Origin: Agelaius tricolor
Taxonomy: Eukaryota; Chordata; Aves; Passeriformes; Icteridae
Length of the DNA: 64,000 nucleotides
Reading direction: 5' to 3'
NCBI GenBank assembly: GCA_023055355.1
Contig: JALJCS010000053.1
Location: forward strand, 124,001-188,000
The notes beneath the pieces were generated by a model. It saw only the letters and a list, made by a program, of their open reading frames with translations. It was not told the DNA's origin and did not search any database. The translations under genes and the position numbers were made by a program. Shown piece after piece: positions 1 to 13,185 of the stretch. Every line of letters starts with the position of its first letter. Positions within the stretch are counted from its first letter, which is position 1.

Positions 1-66
1 TTTTTTTTGTTTCTTTGTTTGTTCATTTTGCTTCGTTCTATTTTGTTTTTTCTCTTCTGCTTTTTG
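1..66. repeat. T-rich low-complexity tract
   Basis: The window opens inside a tract made almost only of T with scattered G and C (TTTG/TTTC units). It belongs to the same class as the T/G tracts further right and has no coding content. The left edge is cut by the window. Confidence 0.8.
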
Positions 67-160
67 AGCCTCTGAAGTTAGCTGGGCTTCAGTTCCCATA
101 GCAGCGAGCAACACCTTTGGAAAGAGTTTTTGTGGCCAAATTTCCTGTACTTTTACTGCA

Positions 161-326
161 TTTATTCTAGCAGTAAAATGCATTTATTCTAGCTAATCTA
201 TTCTAGCTAATTTTATTTATTCTAGCTAATCTGTTCTACTGTATTTATTCTAGCTAAAACTAGAAACTGAAAAACTAGAAACGAAAAACTAAAAACTAAA
301 TTCTAGCTAGAATTTATTCTAGCTGA
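161..326. repeat. Degenerate tandem repeat of TTCTAGCTA-type units
   Basis: The word TTCTAGC recurs about seven times in 165 bases, usually preceded by TTTA and followed by TAA, with uneven spacing. A short A-rich variant (ACTAGAAAC / AAAAACTA) lies between copies. The core contains the palindrome TAGCTA. This looks like an old, eroded minisatellite. No transposon family was recognised. Confidence 0.6.
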
Positions 327-3300
327 AACTCACTGCACTCACCACCTCACATCCCTCTTCTGTTTGTGGAAAGGGAGTTTCTAATCCACCTGTTTTCACC
401 TGGAAACAGAAAAAATTTTAGAAAACATCATGGTCAGGTTTTGGGTTTCACAGCCCATCCTGTTCTCCTCTGCTTTGTTTGCTATGTGTGAGCAGAATTT
501 GAAATTCACACTTAAAATTCAAACAACCAAGAAAAAGAAAAATCAAGAACTCAAGGGTCTTTCAAGTGGAAAAATTGAGATGTTTTGAAGCATGGTGAAA
601 AAATAAAATATTCCAACATTTTACATGCTTAATTTTTTTAGTATTTCTAAATCATCCATAAATTGATGTATGGAATGGAGAGATTTGATTTTAAAACTAA
701 TTTGAAAATCAGGAAAAATAAGAGTAACTTAGCTCCAGAAGGTGCCAAGAAGTAAATTTATCATGTGGAAATTACAGGTATGGCCTGAAGTGAAGTTCTA
801 GCAAAACTGTTTTTCCATAATTATATATTTGGATAATATTTGTAGATTTATTCACTTTTTAGAGCTGCTGTGTTTGGTTAAGTTTTAAGTCATCATACCC
901 TCTCTAATAGCAACTCACACACTAATTTTCTACTGAAAACTAGAGTAAATCAATAGTTTATGTTAATATATTGTCTTGTCTAAATTTTTTTAAAGGAGAA
1001 ATATTGAACTTTTAAAACAAATTCAATTTTGACTTTATCCTTCTAAACTTCAGCAAAATAAAACTCTATTCCTTATTGAGAGTCAGTTTTCAAGGGACAA
1101 ATATTCAACATGACTAAGGAGGAGAAACTTCAGTATTGCTACTTTTCTAATTTTCACAAGCTTTTAGAAATGGAATTGCATATAAATAGTCAGCTCACAA
1201 AGAATGTTTATCTGCTTTTTTTTAACTGTTCAATAATCTAGCTGATGGGTATTTCAGTGCATTTTAAATTCTGCTTTCAGGTACCTATAGGTAAGTCTGG
1301 ACGCTCTCATTATTATCTCTGCATACACATAAAAAAAGATTTTATTTTTATTGGATTGCAGTTTTGCATAAATATTTGTCTTTATTCCTCCAAGGTAATG
1401 AAAAAATTGATCTTCTGAGGTTTTCTGCAGACTGCCCAAGCTATTTATTAAGTTTGTACCCACTCGTGTTGTGGTTAGGCCTCATAAGTTTATGGAAAGC
1501 TTTAAAAGATTGATAAGTTTAACACCTATTAGACCTATTAGATGTTAAGATGAAATACATTCCAGAAGAACCTTCTAAGTTTGCATTTTGGGGGAAAAAA
1601 TTGTGCTTGGTGTATTTCTACTGCTTATTTACTTTCTAATTTACCATTATCTTGAAATGAAGATTCCTGTTCATCTGAAAAAAAAAAAAAAAAGAAGAAA
1701 AAACAAAAACCAACCTTTAATTGTACATGCCACCAGAATTATGTAGCAGAAAAGAAATACACATATTTGGAAACCCAGCATGAAGCCGCATTTGACCCAA
1801 ATCCAGTGAGCAAGAGCTGAACTTAAAAGAAAGAAACACAAGGGAATAAACAATCCTCTTCTTATAGACCTTTATTATACTTCCAAGAGGTTCCAACACA
1901 GAAATTCTGGATATAGAGAGCATCTGACAGGTTTTGTGCCCACTGAGGTCAAAGTAAATTGTTGCAATAATTTTAGTGAGCTTTTTTGTAATGCTTATCT
2001 CCCAGAGCATGTGATTTCCTGGCAAAAATCCATGGAAAAAGGGAAAGTGACTTTTGAAAGTACAAGCAAGAGGCCAGAATTGACACTGGTGCTTTTACTT
2101 CTGTTTCCAAAAGCAGCTCCATGTATTCCACCTTCATAATGATAAGGTTTAATTGATTAATTGATTATTGACCAATTAATCTGCTCTGCTTTGGACCCAG
2201 CAAATTGAAACATCTATAAATCCAATATGGATCTTTTCTGCTCACAGTTGCTGTAAACAGAAACAGAAAAGTCCTTCTAATAATCAGATTTAATTGATTT
2301 TTTTTGTTTATTTCTTTTACAAACTTTATTGTTTGTGTAGATCCTGAGGTTCAGCAAAAATAAAGGAAAAAAATAAAACAAGATGGTTATGTGTGGATGT
2401 GTCTTCAGAACTTCTTGGCAATGCTTTATTCTTGGTAATAGGATAGTCCAAACCTTGGATTTTTCCTTCTGAGAAAGATAAAAAGGCTTTCTTGAACAAA
2501 AATAATAATTTTCATAAAATATATTTTTAATGTATTGTTTTTAGAAAAGCACAACTCGTTGGTATAACTCAATAATTGCTCAAATATCTAAAAATCATAT
2601 CTTTTTAAAAGAGCCTACAAATTTCTAGAGAATTTTTTCCTTCTTCTTTCATGTTGATAAGTGCTTGTAAAGATGTGCAAGGTGAAATTCCTTATCTGTT
2701 GAAATAATCCACAGGCTGCAGAAGCTAAGCATGCTTCAGTTGATATTTCTACTTCTCAACAATTTTAGAAGGGAATTGAAAAAGCATGGTGAAATCTGCT
2801 TTTCATCTCTCCAAGTTGAATCTTTACACAACAACATTATAGTTTATAACTATTACCTGAGCAGGACACAGTATTTGTCCAGTTTTTGCTACAACTACTA
2901 AAATATTCTCAGGAGGATTTTTTCTTCCTTTTCTTCTTTTGTCATTTTTCCGTATTCTTATCCCCAAGAGAATGTGATCTATTAATAACAAAAGTTTTTC
3001 TTTCCTGTTATCCTATTTTTTTTTTCCAATTAAACCATGGCTTATTTCCAGAAAAGATATGAGGAACTGATTTCAAAAAAATTCTCCAAATCATGTCTAT
3101 TTTTCTCTGCTGTGGTCTCCCGAATATCAGATGCATCCTGGCAATTTGGAAAATGTCCATCTTTTTCTTTCATGCTTTGCCCATCTTCCATCAGTTACTT
3201 TTTATTCTCCTCAATGCTACCATGGCATACACCTGAATTTTATAAAGATTTTTATTCCCTGAGCTGTGCTTCAGGCTGGAGTCATCTTCTGGAGGATTTA

Positions 3301-4845
3301 AAGAATATCCCACCCTGGCAGTCCCTTAGTGTCCCTCAGCTTCTTACTCTGCTGAGGATGGTTAAGAGATCCAACACTGAGCGCTTAAAATTTTGTGAAA
3401 CCAAAGTGAATTCTTTCAGAAAACAAAAAAAAAATAAAAGACATTTTGTGTTGATCTTCTCTGCATGAGATCAGCATTTAGGAGGCCCTGCTAAATTGAT
3501 AAATTCTACAGAAGGCTGCAGAGACATCAGCAGAGTCCTTGAAGCCAAAATAACTAAATGACTAGGATTATAAAGAAAATTGTAATATTATTATTATTGT
3601 CATCATAGTTGGTGAAAACAGGCACCAAATGAAACCACACAGTTTACCCTGGGTGCAAGCGTCAGGCAGCCGAGGTGACCAAAACGGAGACAAGAACAGC
3701 AGCAGCCAGGGGTCCACACCTTTCACAAACATCAGGGGCGTGCCATGTGGGTAAAAATAACAATTTCACCATGTCCAAAAAGCCTTGAGGCCATCAGGAA
3801 AAATTATCTATACAAACAGATTTGGGTGAATGCAAATCTTTCACTTCAGTGCCTTTGAAATTTTTTTTTTTTTCCCCACCAAAGACACTTCCTAGTTAAA
3901 AAGCAACATTAAGCTTGTTACATAAAACAGTTTTAAGAGGAAAAAGGGTTGTTAAAGGCCTTCTGAGGACATGAAATTATGATATATTTTATTATTTTAA
4001 TATATTGATGGGTTTGGCCAAGAAGTGTGGGTCAGCCTTGGGTGAATGGGAAGGCATTTCCAGGCTCAGCTGCAGGGAGCAAAAAACAACTGGGAACAAA
4101 AATCATCCTTTAGCATCATAAACATTTTTCTCAATTTTTGCTTCAAGAACTTGCCCCTCTCTTGACTCCTCTAACACGAAAACACACAGTTCTTGCTCTG
4201 GGGCAGTGTCACTCCAGAATGAGGGTGGAAAATAGAGGACAAGGCATGGAAATGTGTGAGTGTTCCAAAGGGGACAGATTAACAGCTCTGATTTCTAGAC
4301 TGAATCTTAAAAGCAGAGCCACAACGGAGGGAAAAAAAAAGTGTTTCTCAGTTGTGTAATCAGAAAAACAAACAAGGAATATGCAAAAGAGCTGTTTTAG
4401 CATACTAAAAAATTTAGTCAACTCCTTTATTCAGGCTTCAGAAATAAATAAAACGCAGAATTAAGAAAACACATGATTTCAAATTAAAGAAATAATTTTC
4501 CAAAGGCCCAAATTAACCCCTTCAATCAACTTGGAATCACACATTCAAAAGTGTTTTTGTGGTATGGGGGTGGATGTCTCCAAACAAATACAAAATTCCA
4601 AGCATATCTCATTTTCTTATTGAAGATGGAAAAAAAAAGCTGAAATATCTAACAAAAATTAAGAATGTTTGTGGAAAAAAAAAATTCTGATGAGTTCTAG
4701 CAGCTCAGAGACCCCACATATTGCAGGGAAACAAAGTGTAATATCAGAATTTAAATTAACATATTAAAAAACCAAAAGCAATGTTCCTTTCTAATCCAAT
4801 CCAATCAAGTTCAACGAAGCCAACATAGGAAAAGTTAAGTCTGAG
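327..4845. other. Unique AT-rich DNA, no gene seen
   Basis: No repeat family, RNA gene or convincing coding exon could be recognised. The stretch holds an A-run at 1678-1693, a T-run near 3858-3875 and a somewhat GC-richer patch at 3640-3740. An ATG-started frame at 3037-3468 is judged a chance frame (see rejected items). Confidence 0.6.
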
Positions 4846-5411
4846 CTTAACATTTTAACATATTTTACAACATTTTAACATAATTTAATACATATTAAAA
4901 TACTGAATTAAAATACATTATATTAACATATACACATTAAAATAATAAAACACAGAAAATAAAATATAAACGTTATAAAATATATATTAATATATTATTA
5001 ATATATTATTAGATTATTATATCATATTATATAGTTAAAATTATGTATTAAAACATTATATAATTATTACTATATTATGAAAATAGTGTATATATAAAAT
5101 ATATATACAATATACATATAGTGTATATAAAATATATATACACTTTATATATAAAGCATATAAATATTTTATAATATATAAATATAAAATATAGAAAAGA
5201 TATATAAAAATAAAATATATATACAATATATTAAAGTAAGGTCTAGTAAAGTCCAATAGTACATATTTAGACATTTCTAAATCAATACCATTATTATGAT
5301 GATATACTAATATTAGTATTATCATATTTATATATACTGTTATATAGTATATATACTATTAATATATACTATTATATATTAATACTATAAACAATATTTT
5401 AGTATTCTATA
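4846..5411. repeat. AT-rich low-complexity tract, left part
   Basis: More than 550 bases of almost pure A/T, with many TATATA, ATATTA and AACATTTTA words and no regular period. It resumes at 5931 after a GC-richer insert, so the two parts were probably one tract before the insertion. The reading frames here (Ile/Tyr-rich peptides) are composition artefacts. Confidence 0.8.
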
Positions 5412-5670
5412 TTTAAAACCTATCAGCAGGGATCAGACACAAAGCAGCAGGGGACTGAGGAGCCCCTGGGGTGGCAGTGAGCAGCCTCGGGCTCTGCTCA
5501 CTGCTGGTGCCATTTTCCATTGAACCATCTCCCCCAGGACTTCTGTTGAGCTCTCTATTTCTAAGTGCTTCCCCCTCCTGGGTTTTTTTAGTTGTCTCCT
5601 GCACCTTTATTTCTCCAGATTTTCCTACCTTGTCAGCAGCAGCCTCTGTCCAGAACTGGCTCCAAAAGAT
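5412..5670. other. GC-richer block of unknown origin left of a CR1 end
   Basis: About 260 bases of mixed-composition DNA with CAGCAG, CCCCAGG and CTCCTGC words lie between the AT-rich tract and the recognisable CR1 3' end. They do not resemble the CR1 sequence normally found upstream of that 3' end. The block could be a diverged or different element, a transduced flank, or part of the original locus. No coding feature was recognised. Confidence 0.4.
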
Positions 5671-5927
5671 GAGCAGCGCTGACAGAACCCGGGGACACAG
5701 CCTTAAGCTGTGCCAAGGGAAATTTAGGTTGGATATCAGGAAAAAGCTTTTCCAGAAAGGGTGATACAGTTCTGGAATGGCTGCCCAGGGAGGTGGTGGA
5801 GTCCCCATCCCTGGGTGTGTTTAACAAAGCCTGGATGTGGCACTGGGTGCCAGGGTTTAGTTGAGGTTTTGGGGCTGGGTTGGACTTGATGATCTTGAAG
5901 GTCTCTTCCAAGCCAGTGATTCTGTGG
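5671..5927 (+). mobile_element. CR1 LINE, 5'-truncated 3' end
   Basis: The block reads like the CR1 3' region: GACACAGCC, then GCTGTGCCAAGGGAAATT, GGATATCAGGAAAAAGC, GGCTGCCCAGGGAGGTGGTG, GAGTCCCCATCC, and finally GGACTTGATGATCTTGAAGG and GATTCTGTG. CR1 is the dominant avian LINE and is normally 5'-truncated, with a short octamer-type 3' tail in place of poly-A. Only about 257 bases remain and no reverse transcriptase coding sequence is present. It closely matches the copy ending at 22745, so both belong to one subfamily. Boundaries are good to roughly 10 bases. Confidence 0.9.
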
Positions 5928-5930
5928 GAT

Positions 5931-6232
5931 ATAAAACAAAATATTTAATGATAGTAATATAATGTGTTACATAAATATGGCATATATTGTGTATTATGTC
6001 ACAAATAATATATAATAGAAAATTTAAATCTATAAAACATATATTGTAATACATACATATTGAAATTCAACAAGAAGCCTAAACCCATCTTCCAAAGGTC
6101 ACACTTATATTTTATCTATTGTATAAAATTATTTAGATATTTTTAAAAATATACATATTATATAAAACTTTTATAGATTTATATAATATGTGTAAACATT
6201 TTTTTACAATATAATTACATAATGATATAAAA
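5931..6232. repeat. AT-rich low-complexity tract, right part
   Basis: About 300 bases of A/T-rich sequence (ATATAA, TTATAT words) with one more mixed segment near 6066-6100. It continues the tract that ends at 5411, beyond the inserted CR1 block. Confidence 0.75.
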
Positions 6233-8768
6233 AGCTACAACTCCTCCAGAGAGGAGTTGAGGCATGAACATCTAACTGCAATGTAGGAGCTGAAAGGTTT
6301 GGTCTGGTGCAACCTTGTGCTCCTCAAGAGATGCCAGCTCCAAAACCATCCCTGCAGAAAGGGGGGTGACAAATGTGAATGAGCCCCAAGGATCTGCCAA
6401 AAAAATTGGGATCTCAGAAGGAAGAGAAACCAAGCAGCCACCAAACCCAGCCTTTTATTGGTGGTACCACTAGATGGTATCCATTCTCTAAATTTCCCTA
6501 TTTTTTTTTTAATTTCTTTTTCCTTTTTTTTTTTCTTTTTCCCCTGTCAGATGCCTTTTCAACCTGCGCTGGCACAAAAATATTTATACTGAGTAAACTT
6601 AAACAAGCACTTAGGGAGTGCGAGCAAGTGAGTAATTTATTAATTTTCAGCAATAAATTTGGGTTTTTTTTGCTTTTTTTAGACTTCATCCTCATGACAA
6701 TTCACACCAGACGGGTTGGATGAGCACACCCACCACCCCTATTTCACCTGTTGGCAGCAGAGATCACCAGCCAGGAAGAGAAATGTTGTTTTTTAAGTCA
6801 GCCAATGGATTGATTGTGGAGTTATCACCCAGCTGGCAATCACACTGCCTAGCTTGTGCTTTTTTTGTCTGACCTAGTAACAGGTGGAATCTGTTTATTT
6901 TTACATTCTTTAAGGGGATATGCTGTTTGAAATCAGCTGCAAATTGCACTAATGTGCTCAGCTTCTCCAGTTCTCATGGTTTTACTTGGAAAGCTGCTCT
7001 TTAAAGCCCCTCAGCACGAGCAGCACCAGGAGAAAAATCTGTGTTTCCCAGAGATTGCACAAAGTCTGTTTCCACTCCCAGAGTGCTCCTCCAGAACTGC
7101 ATCACACAAGAGCACTTGCCCACAAAATGATAGAGTGCACATTTTCTGCAAAATGCAGCTTCAGTAGCTCTTTTATCTTCTCGTAGCTGTATTTTTGATC
7201 TCTCTCTTCCCCATGCCCAGGAGTGATTTTTTTTTTTTAATCCTGTGCTTTGCTTTTCCTTCGTTAATGGGAAACCCTGCAGCCAGACAACGATTTGCTT
7301 CAGAAATGTGTGTTTCTCATAACAGACACGATGGAAGGGGTTAATCTGTCAGGTATCTTGGCAATAAAATACAGGTTTATTGCAACTTCACTGCATTTTC
7401 AGCTTTGCCACTCTCATCTGAGGTTTAGCAAGGAAAAAGGGAAAGAAACTGTGGTAGAAAAAAAATTGGTGCAGCCTTGCCACAGCCTCCCAAACCTGAG
7501 GATTGTGCACTCAACCACACTTCAATCTGCATCTTTCTTTTTTTTTGTTTTCTTTCAAATACAATTGCTCAGTGGAAGCATTTTTTAAATTCCTGAGAGC
7601 CAGTGTCACAGCTTACACAGTATTCCTCCTGATCTCACTTGCTTACACAACTGATTATTCCCTCCTGAATAATCAGCTTTTCCCAATGGATCTTCCCAAG
7701 TGGATTTTCCCAAAACAATTTATGAAGCAAAGATGATTTCCAGTGCTCTAGCATAGCCAGGTGTATGGGAGGTGTGCAAACAGGCACAGACTTTTTTTTT
7801 TTTATCATCTGCTGACTGCAGAGAAAATGAGTATTAAAACCATTCATTCGTTGTATCAAAAAGAAGTTGTCAGTTAAAAGGAGGTTTTGCAAATAACTTG
7901 CACTGGAAGAGGTTTTTCGTGTTTCATGAAAAATACTATAAACTATCAAAAATACAATTTTTCTCTGAGGTGTCCAGGACATGTGGATTCATCACTAACC
8001 AGCTGAAATCATCCTTTGGACTTCTTTGCAGGACACATACACCTCCTCTCATCCTGGGACCTGCAGGAGGGAAAAATAAGTAAAAATTAAACTGAAACTA
8101 ATCAATATAAGGTAACACCTTCTAAGCAGTTCTGACAAAATCTTTTTTTTCTCTTTGCTCAGCTCATTTCTCACTGTCTAATAACATGCAGGCTGCTGCT
8201 AGACCTTTTCCTGCAGCTGTATTTCATATGGAATATGCTTTCTTTGACTTAATTTTTTTTTTTCCCTGACACCTAAGAAGTGCAACTACTTACTTTGGGA
8301 GGTAATATTTGTCACACTTATTTCTCCCTCCAGCTGCTGAGCTTCATAAAATTTTGAGGACTCTGCATCTGCAGGAGTTTTTTCTCTTTCTGTCAACTTG
8401 GCCTGAAATTGGCTGGTAGGTCAATAAGGGTGTAAAGCGACCCACAGCAAGGTAGACACACACATGCAGCACATTGCAATTTTCCCACTGGTTTTGGGAT
8501 GAAATGCTGAGTTCGGGCTGCCATTAGAGAGAAAAATACAAGTAAACCCCATTTTTTTAAAATTCGGGGGTTAACCAAGACCCCAGCAGAGCTGCATGGC
8601 TGGGGTGACTTGGAGCTGGCTGCTGGGCAGGTGAAAACATTTTCTTGGCATGTGGGGCCAGGCTTTGGTGAAAATGTAGCCCAGATGGTGCAGAGTCAGA
8701 AATAATAAACTGCAGTTGATGCAAGGCAAGGAACAGTCCTGCCAAAAATTTATTTTTTTCTCTTACAG
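6233..8768. other. Unique DNA, no gene seen
   Basis: Mixed-composition sequence with short T-runs (about 6500-6540, 7227-7240, 7790-7802). Several short frames occur on both strands, but none shows a family motif, a good start context or repeat-free length beyond chance. Nothing else was identified. Confidence 0.55.
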
Positions 8769-8928
8769 GAAGAGAGGAACGAGAAGGAAGTTAGAAATTC
8801 CTTTTCTCCTGGATGGGACAGCTATGCCTACATCTCTGTGTTAAACCACAGCTGGTCTCCTTCTGTTTCTCTAAGCTCTGATTACCATCATAGCTCAGCT
8901 TCTACAAGAATCATATTCATCCGGACAG
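8769..8928 (+). other. Candidate internal exon, unrecognised
   Basis: A 160-base segment lies between an acceptor-like site (TTTTTTTCTCTTACAG ending at 8768) and a donor-like site (ACAG then GTGAGG at 8929). Frame 1 is open for all 53 codons and leaves one base at the end; the other frames contain stops. The peptide is Ser/Ile/Tyr-rich with no domain I recognise (it includes SFSPGWDSYAYISV). No partner exon with a matching phase was found. It could be an lncRNA exon or chance, since an open 160-base segment is not rare in 64 kb. Confidence 0.15.
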
Positions 8929-11900
8929 GTGAGGATTTTAAGCTCTAATTCAATTTATTCAATGCCAGTCGCTCCAGAATCTAACAAAGCAACTTCTTGA
9001 ATACCTATGGAATTAAGAGGATTTAGGAAAAGATGATATACAAGATTCGGCAAATTTGGATTGATTTTAGAGACCATTAAAAAAAAATTATTTAGAGAAC
9101 TCTTCATTACTTAAAGTATGGCTTGGGGTAAGCCATACTTCAAAGTAACCAAGTGATTTCCTGCATCTGTGGGAGCTAAATTCATTCCTTTGGCATTAAT
9201 CTGACCTGTGGATTGCAAGATTCCATACAGAAAATTTGCATCAAACACAGCAGAAATAGCAAAACTATGATATCTGCCACTGCTCAGAATCCACTCTTAG
9301 CTCCTTTTCCACCAGTAAGCTATGGCTAAAGAAAATGGAATTATACACAGGAAAAAGGAATTATGTAAACAATTTTTGATTCTTTAGTCCATATGTACTT
9401 TGTGTGAAGATTCAATGATGTGCTCCAGAACTGCAGGTTTCAGTGCATTTTATGTATTTCTGAAAAAATGTAAAAAAATGCATTTATGTATTTTTTTATT
9501 CAAAGCCAGAAGGTCAAAGTGCCCAGAGGAAGTCCTTGGCCACTTACCACTTGCATATCTTGGGGATAAATAATACTGCTGGGTGATCCAGGGCTTCCAA
9601 TGCAGAAACAATTCCTATGTTGTGCTTTGTAAGGGAGCTGAGTGCATGCCAGAAACAAATAATCTGTATTTATTTGATGTGTTACTCCTGCTGGATAACG
9701 TGACATAGTTCAGGAAAAAAAAAAATTAATAACATGGACCACACAGGCTTTAAAAAGTCAGTCTGTACTCTTCCTCCCTCTGAACAAAGGTAGGATATCT
9801 CTCCTCAACGTGTTTCAACCCTGTGCCAAAACGTTTTACTTGGCCATATTTGCCCTAAACATCTTGGGGTTGTCACCTGTGGGGGTCTTACTGAGAATAT
9901 TCTCCCAGTGCTCACTTAGGTTGCTCATTACTGCTGGGATGGAATGCCTAATCTGACCACAGCCAGAATTAGAGGGAAAACAGCCTGGAAAAGGCAAAAT
10001 CTGAAAAGCTGCTAATGCCATAGCAATCCATGAATTCCAATCAGTTCCAAACTCCAGCTGTGGAGTGCGACACCTGGAGGAGATCTGATATGCGCAGTCC
10101 AATAAAAAAGAAGATTGAGAGGTGATTTTGACCAGTTTTGTGAAAGAGGACATTACTTCTATTCCTGTTCTGCTTTATTCAGAACCTGGTCAAGGTCTGA
10201 TTTTATCTGACTTTACAACCCATACAACTGTATGTAAGTCAGGTCTGCATTCTGTTCACATACATTTGTATACCTGTTCACTCAGGTTTTCCTGAAGCTT
10301 CAACACTTGGTTTTTTAGGCACTTTTGGCACCATTAGATTTTAATTTTGTGTCAGGAAACATAAAGCTTACTGGAGTGCTTCATGACCTGAGTGGTAATA
10401 TAATATACTGGTAACAAAAAGAACTTAGATTTCGTGTTTGATATGCCCTGAGCCATGGTGGCTTGCCTTGGACGTGTGACATCATCCTCCTTTTTCTTAA
10501 TTACCCTTTCATTTCCATGTTTAGGTGTTTGTGAACATTACAAAGATGCTCTTCTTAGCAGCCGTGACAGTTTAAAATAGAAGAAGAACCCAACAGAAAC
10601 CCACAAGAAAACAAATCCACAGAGTCTCAAAAAGGGTGGTATCTTTCACTTGCCAGCTTCCATCAGTGGAAGCAAATAAATTAATTTTCAAGCACAGAAA
10701 TCTTGCACCTCCCATGTGTAAACAATTCAAATGATACCATTTGCCAGCACTGAAAGAGATCTAGACATGAATTCTCACACAAAATCCCTCTTGAATAATT
10801 TTCCTGAACACCAGAAAATGGTTGGGAAAATAATTTTGTGTGGAAACAGGGGACTTGATAGAAAGGACCAGACCCTCAATGGGCATTACCCTCACCCTTA
10901 ACTTTTATTACCAATAACTGGGTCCAATATATTTACTCAGAGCCGTTCCATCAGGCCTTCCTGCACTGCTGGATGCGCGTGGATGTGTTTACACAACACT
11001 GCCCCAGTCTCTCCAAGGGAATATTCCCAATTAACTGCACAGACTTGTTCTAACAGAGCCCTTTAAAAACTCCAGGAAACGTTTTCCTGAAGAGGCACCA
11101 CACAGTATTTCATCCAGGCAGATTTTTATTCTGGTAGATGTGCTTTTTGTTTTGCAAAGTTTTTAATTTTCGGACTCTTGGCATTGTTGGAATTACATCT
11201 TTAAATGTCATACTTATGAGCTTGACTTTCATGGAGACAACAGAACTTCTCTGCGGATTAATTTTTTCATTTAAAGAACCACCACACTAGAAGAGAAGCC
11301 TAAAAACTGAAGTAAAGACCTTTTATCACTGTTACAAAGAAAGAACAGAGGTTGTAGAAGTTCTGTGTACTGAAGAACAGAAGGGATGCATAGAAGGGAG
11401 GAGAGAGCAAAAAGGAAACCAAAAGTTACTTCTTTTTTTTTTGTTTTGTTATATCTACTGTATCACTTCCTGAGTTTTTGTGGGTATCCAACCTAGCCTG
11501 TATTCCAAGAAGCTGTAGTGTTCTCAGCAGCATGGGGTCATGAAATTTTGTAATTTCTCCCTGTGGAGAGCTCACCCTTAATTTTTCCTAATGGGATTTG
11601 CCCTGCAGCAAGAGGTGTACTCGTTCTGGAGGAATGAATTTCCTTCACTGCAACCCAAGAAGAACCTGAATCCATTTATTTATGCTTTCCCTGCTAGATC
11701 TCATGAATCCCACTTGCAGTACTCTCTAAATGTAATTCTGTGTGGGTGAATTTCTACTCTTCATCAAGATAAATCACCACCACAGGGATAAATGAAGCTC
11801 TGGGGGAGCACCATGATTTCCCACCCACTTTGTTATAGCACCACTTATGAATATGACACTTAAGATGGTGCCTCCCTGGACAGCTGGGCTGATCAGGATG

Positions 11901-13049
11901 GCCTGTGCAGAACCTGAGAAAAAGGGCTCAAAGTGCTCAGTGTTTGCCTCAGTGTCCCTAAAAGGATGACTCACAACTATTTATTCTCATTTTTGCCGTC
12001 ACACCAGATATTTATTTTCATCTGGCATCAGTCTTGGCTGTCATTGCAGCAGTTGTGGCAGACTCCTGCTGCAAATTTAGGTCTGGTCAACCCATGTCCC
12101 AACCCTCCCTGGAATTCCCATGTCCTTAAAACTCTAAATAAAACCCTCTACTACTGCATTTATTCTTGGCTTTCTCTTCAACCTTACTTCTTCACGACTT
12201 CAGGAGCCCACTGCTTTTCTTCAAAACCCAACCATCAAAGAGAAAACTCCAATATACAAAATTCACAAAATTTTTCTGCTGGGTGTTTTCAGTGCTTTGG
12301 CTCTTATTTGCTTCTGGAGTTCTTCTTTTTGTTCTCCTTTCAAACGCTGACTGCTCAGCAGCAGGAGTGGAGGTACCTGCTCTTATCTTCGCGCTGCGCT
12401 ACTCCCTCTCTCTGCTCTGGGTGCTTCAAAGAGCTCAGCTCCATCCCGTCCTCCACAAAAGCACTGCCACAAGAACAAGCAGAGCCTCGGGGGCCACAGA
12501 GGCCAAGGTGAGGTCTGTGCTCTGTTCCCAGCCCTTTGGATGTCATTTTATTGCTGTAGCTCCTTCAAAAGGAGGGATGGAATTGGGAGCGACGGGTGGA
12601 ATCCGTGGCAGCGGAGCTCAGCCTGAAGCCAGCCCTCTCTTACAGAGCTAGGAGAGGATTCCCTTGAGATTTTGGCTGTTTCTTCAGTCTTCCCTTCCTA
12701 TTCAGAGGTGTGCATTCTAGGCATGTAGCTAGCCCTGGTGGCAGCCAAGAGGGAAGTATTTTTGTGTGTGTTTGTCCAGCCAAGCTAACCAGGTTCAAAA
12801 CACCCTGCCTGGATCAGTGCTTCACATGCACACCCTAAATGTCCTCAGGACAGGCTGAGCGCTTAAAACTGCTCCATAAAATAAAGCTTTTTTCAGTGAA
12901 AACACCGAAGAAAGAATATTTTCCACATGGTTTTTTTCTTCCTCACCAGAGGGACGTGTACCATCTTCCCAGTGTGCATCCTTCCTTTTGTGTCTGCACT
13001 GCAAAATGAAGTCAGAATGCATTGTCAGCTGCTCTCCAGTAAAGAGAGC
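8929..13049. other. Unique DNA with a GC-richer patch, no gene supported
   Basis: Most of this is AT-rich single-copy DNA. The patch at about 12355-12650 is GC-richer and keeps two overlapping plus-strand frames open (11933-12511 and 12166-12651). Both frames begin at non-ATG codons, and neither peptide resembles a known family. A GTGAGG donor-like word follows AAG near 12508. I do not call a gene. Confidence 0.5.
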
Positions 13050-13185
13050 TTTTTTTTTATTGGTTTGGTTTTGGGGTTTTTTGATAGTTTTGTTTTTTGG
13101 GTTTTTTTGGTTTTTTTTTTGTTTGGTTTTTTGTTTTTTTGGTTTTTGTTTTGTTTTGGGTTTTTTTTTGTTATTGTTGTTGTTT
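13050..13185. repeat. T/G-rich low-complexity tract
   Basis: About 135 bases of T runs separated by G, GG and GGG (TTTTGG, TTTTTTGGTTTTT), with a short GTTGTTGTT end. It is one of several such tracts in this window. The Phe/Gly/Leu-rich frames over it are artefacts. Confidence 0.85.

Noticed and set aside
3037..3468. 143-codon plus-strand frame starting at ATG in a good Kozak context (ACCATGG)
   Set aside because: Low-complexity Ser/Phe-rich peptide with no domain, a Lys-rich end from an A-run, no promoter and no splice context. A frame of this length is expected somewhere in 64 kb.
11933..12651. Two long overlapping plus-strand frames (192 and 161 codons)
   Set aside because: Both start at GTG or TTG, the frames contradict each other, and neither peptide has family features. 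The patch is simply GC-richer, so stops are rarer.
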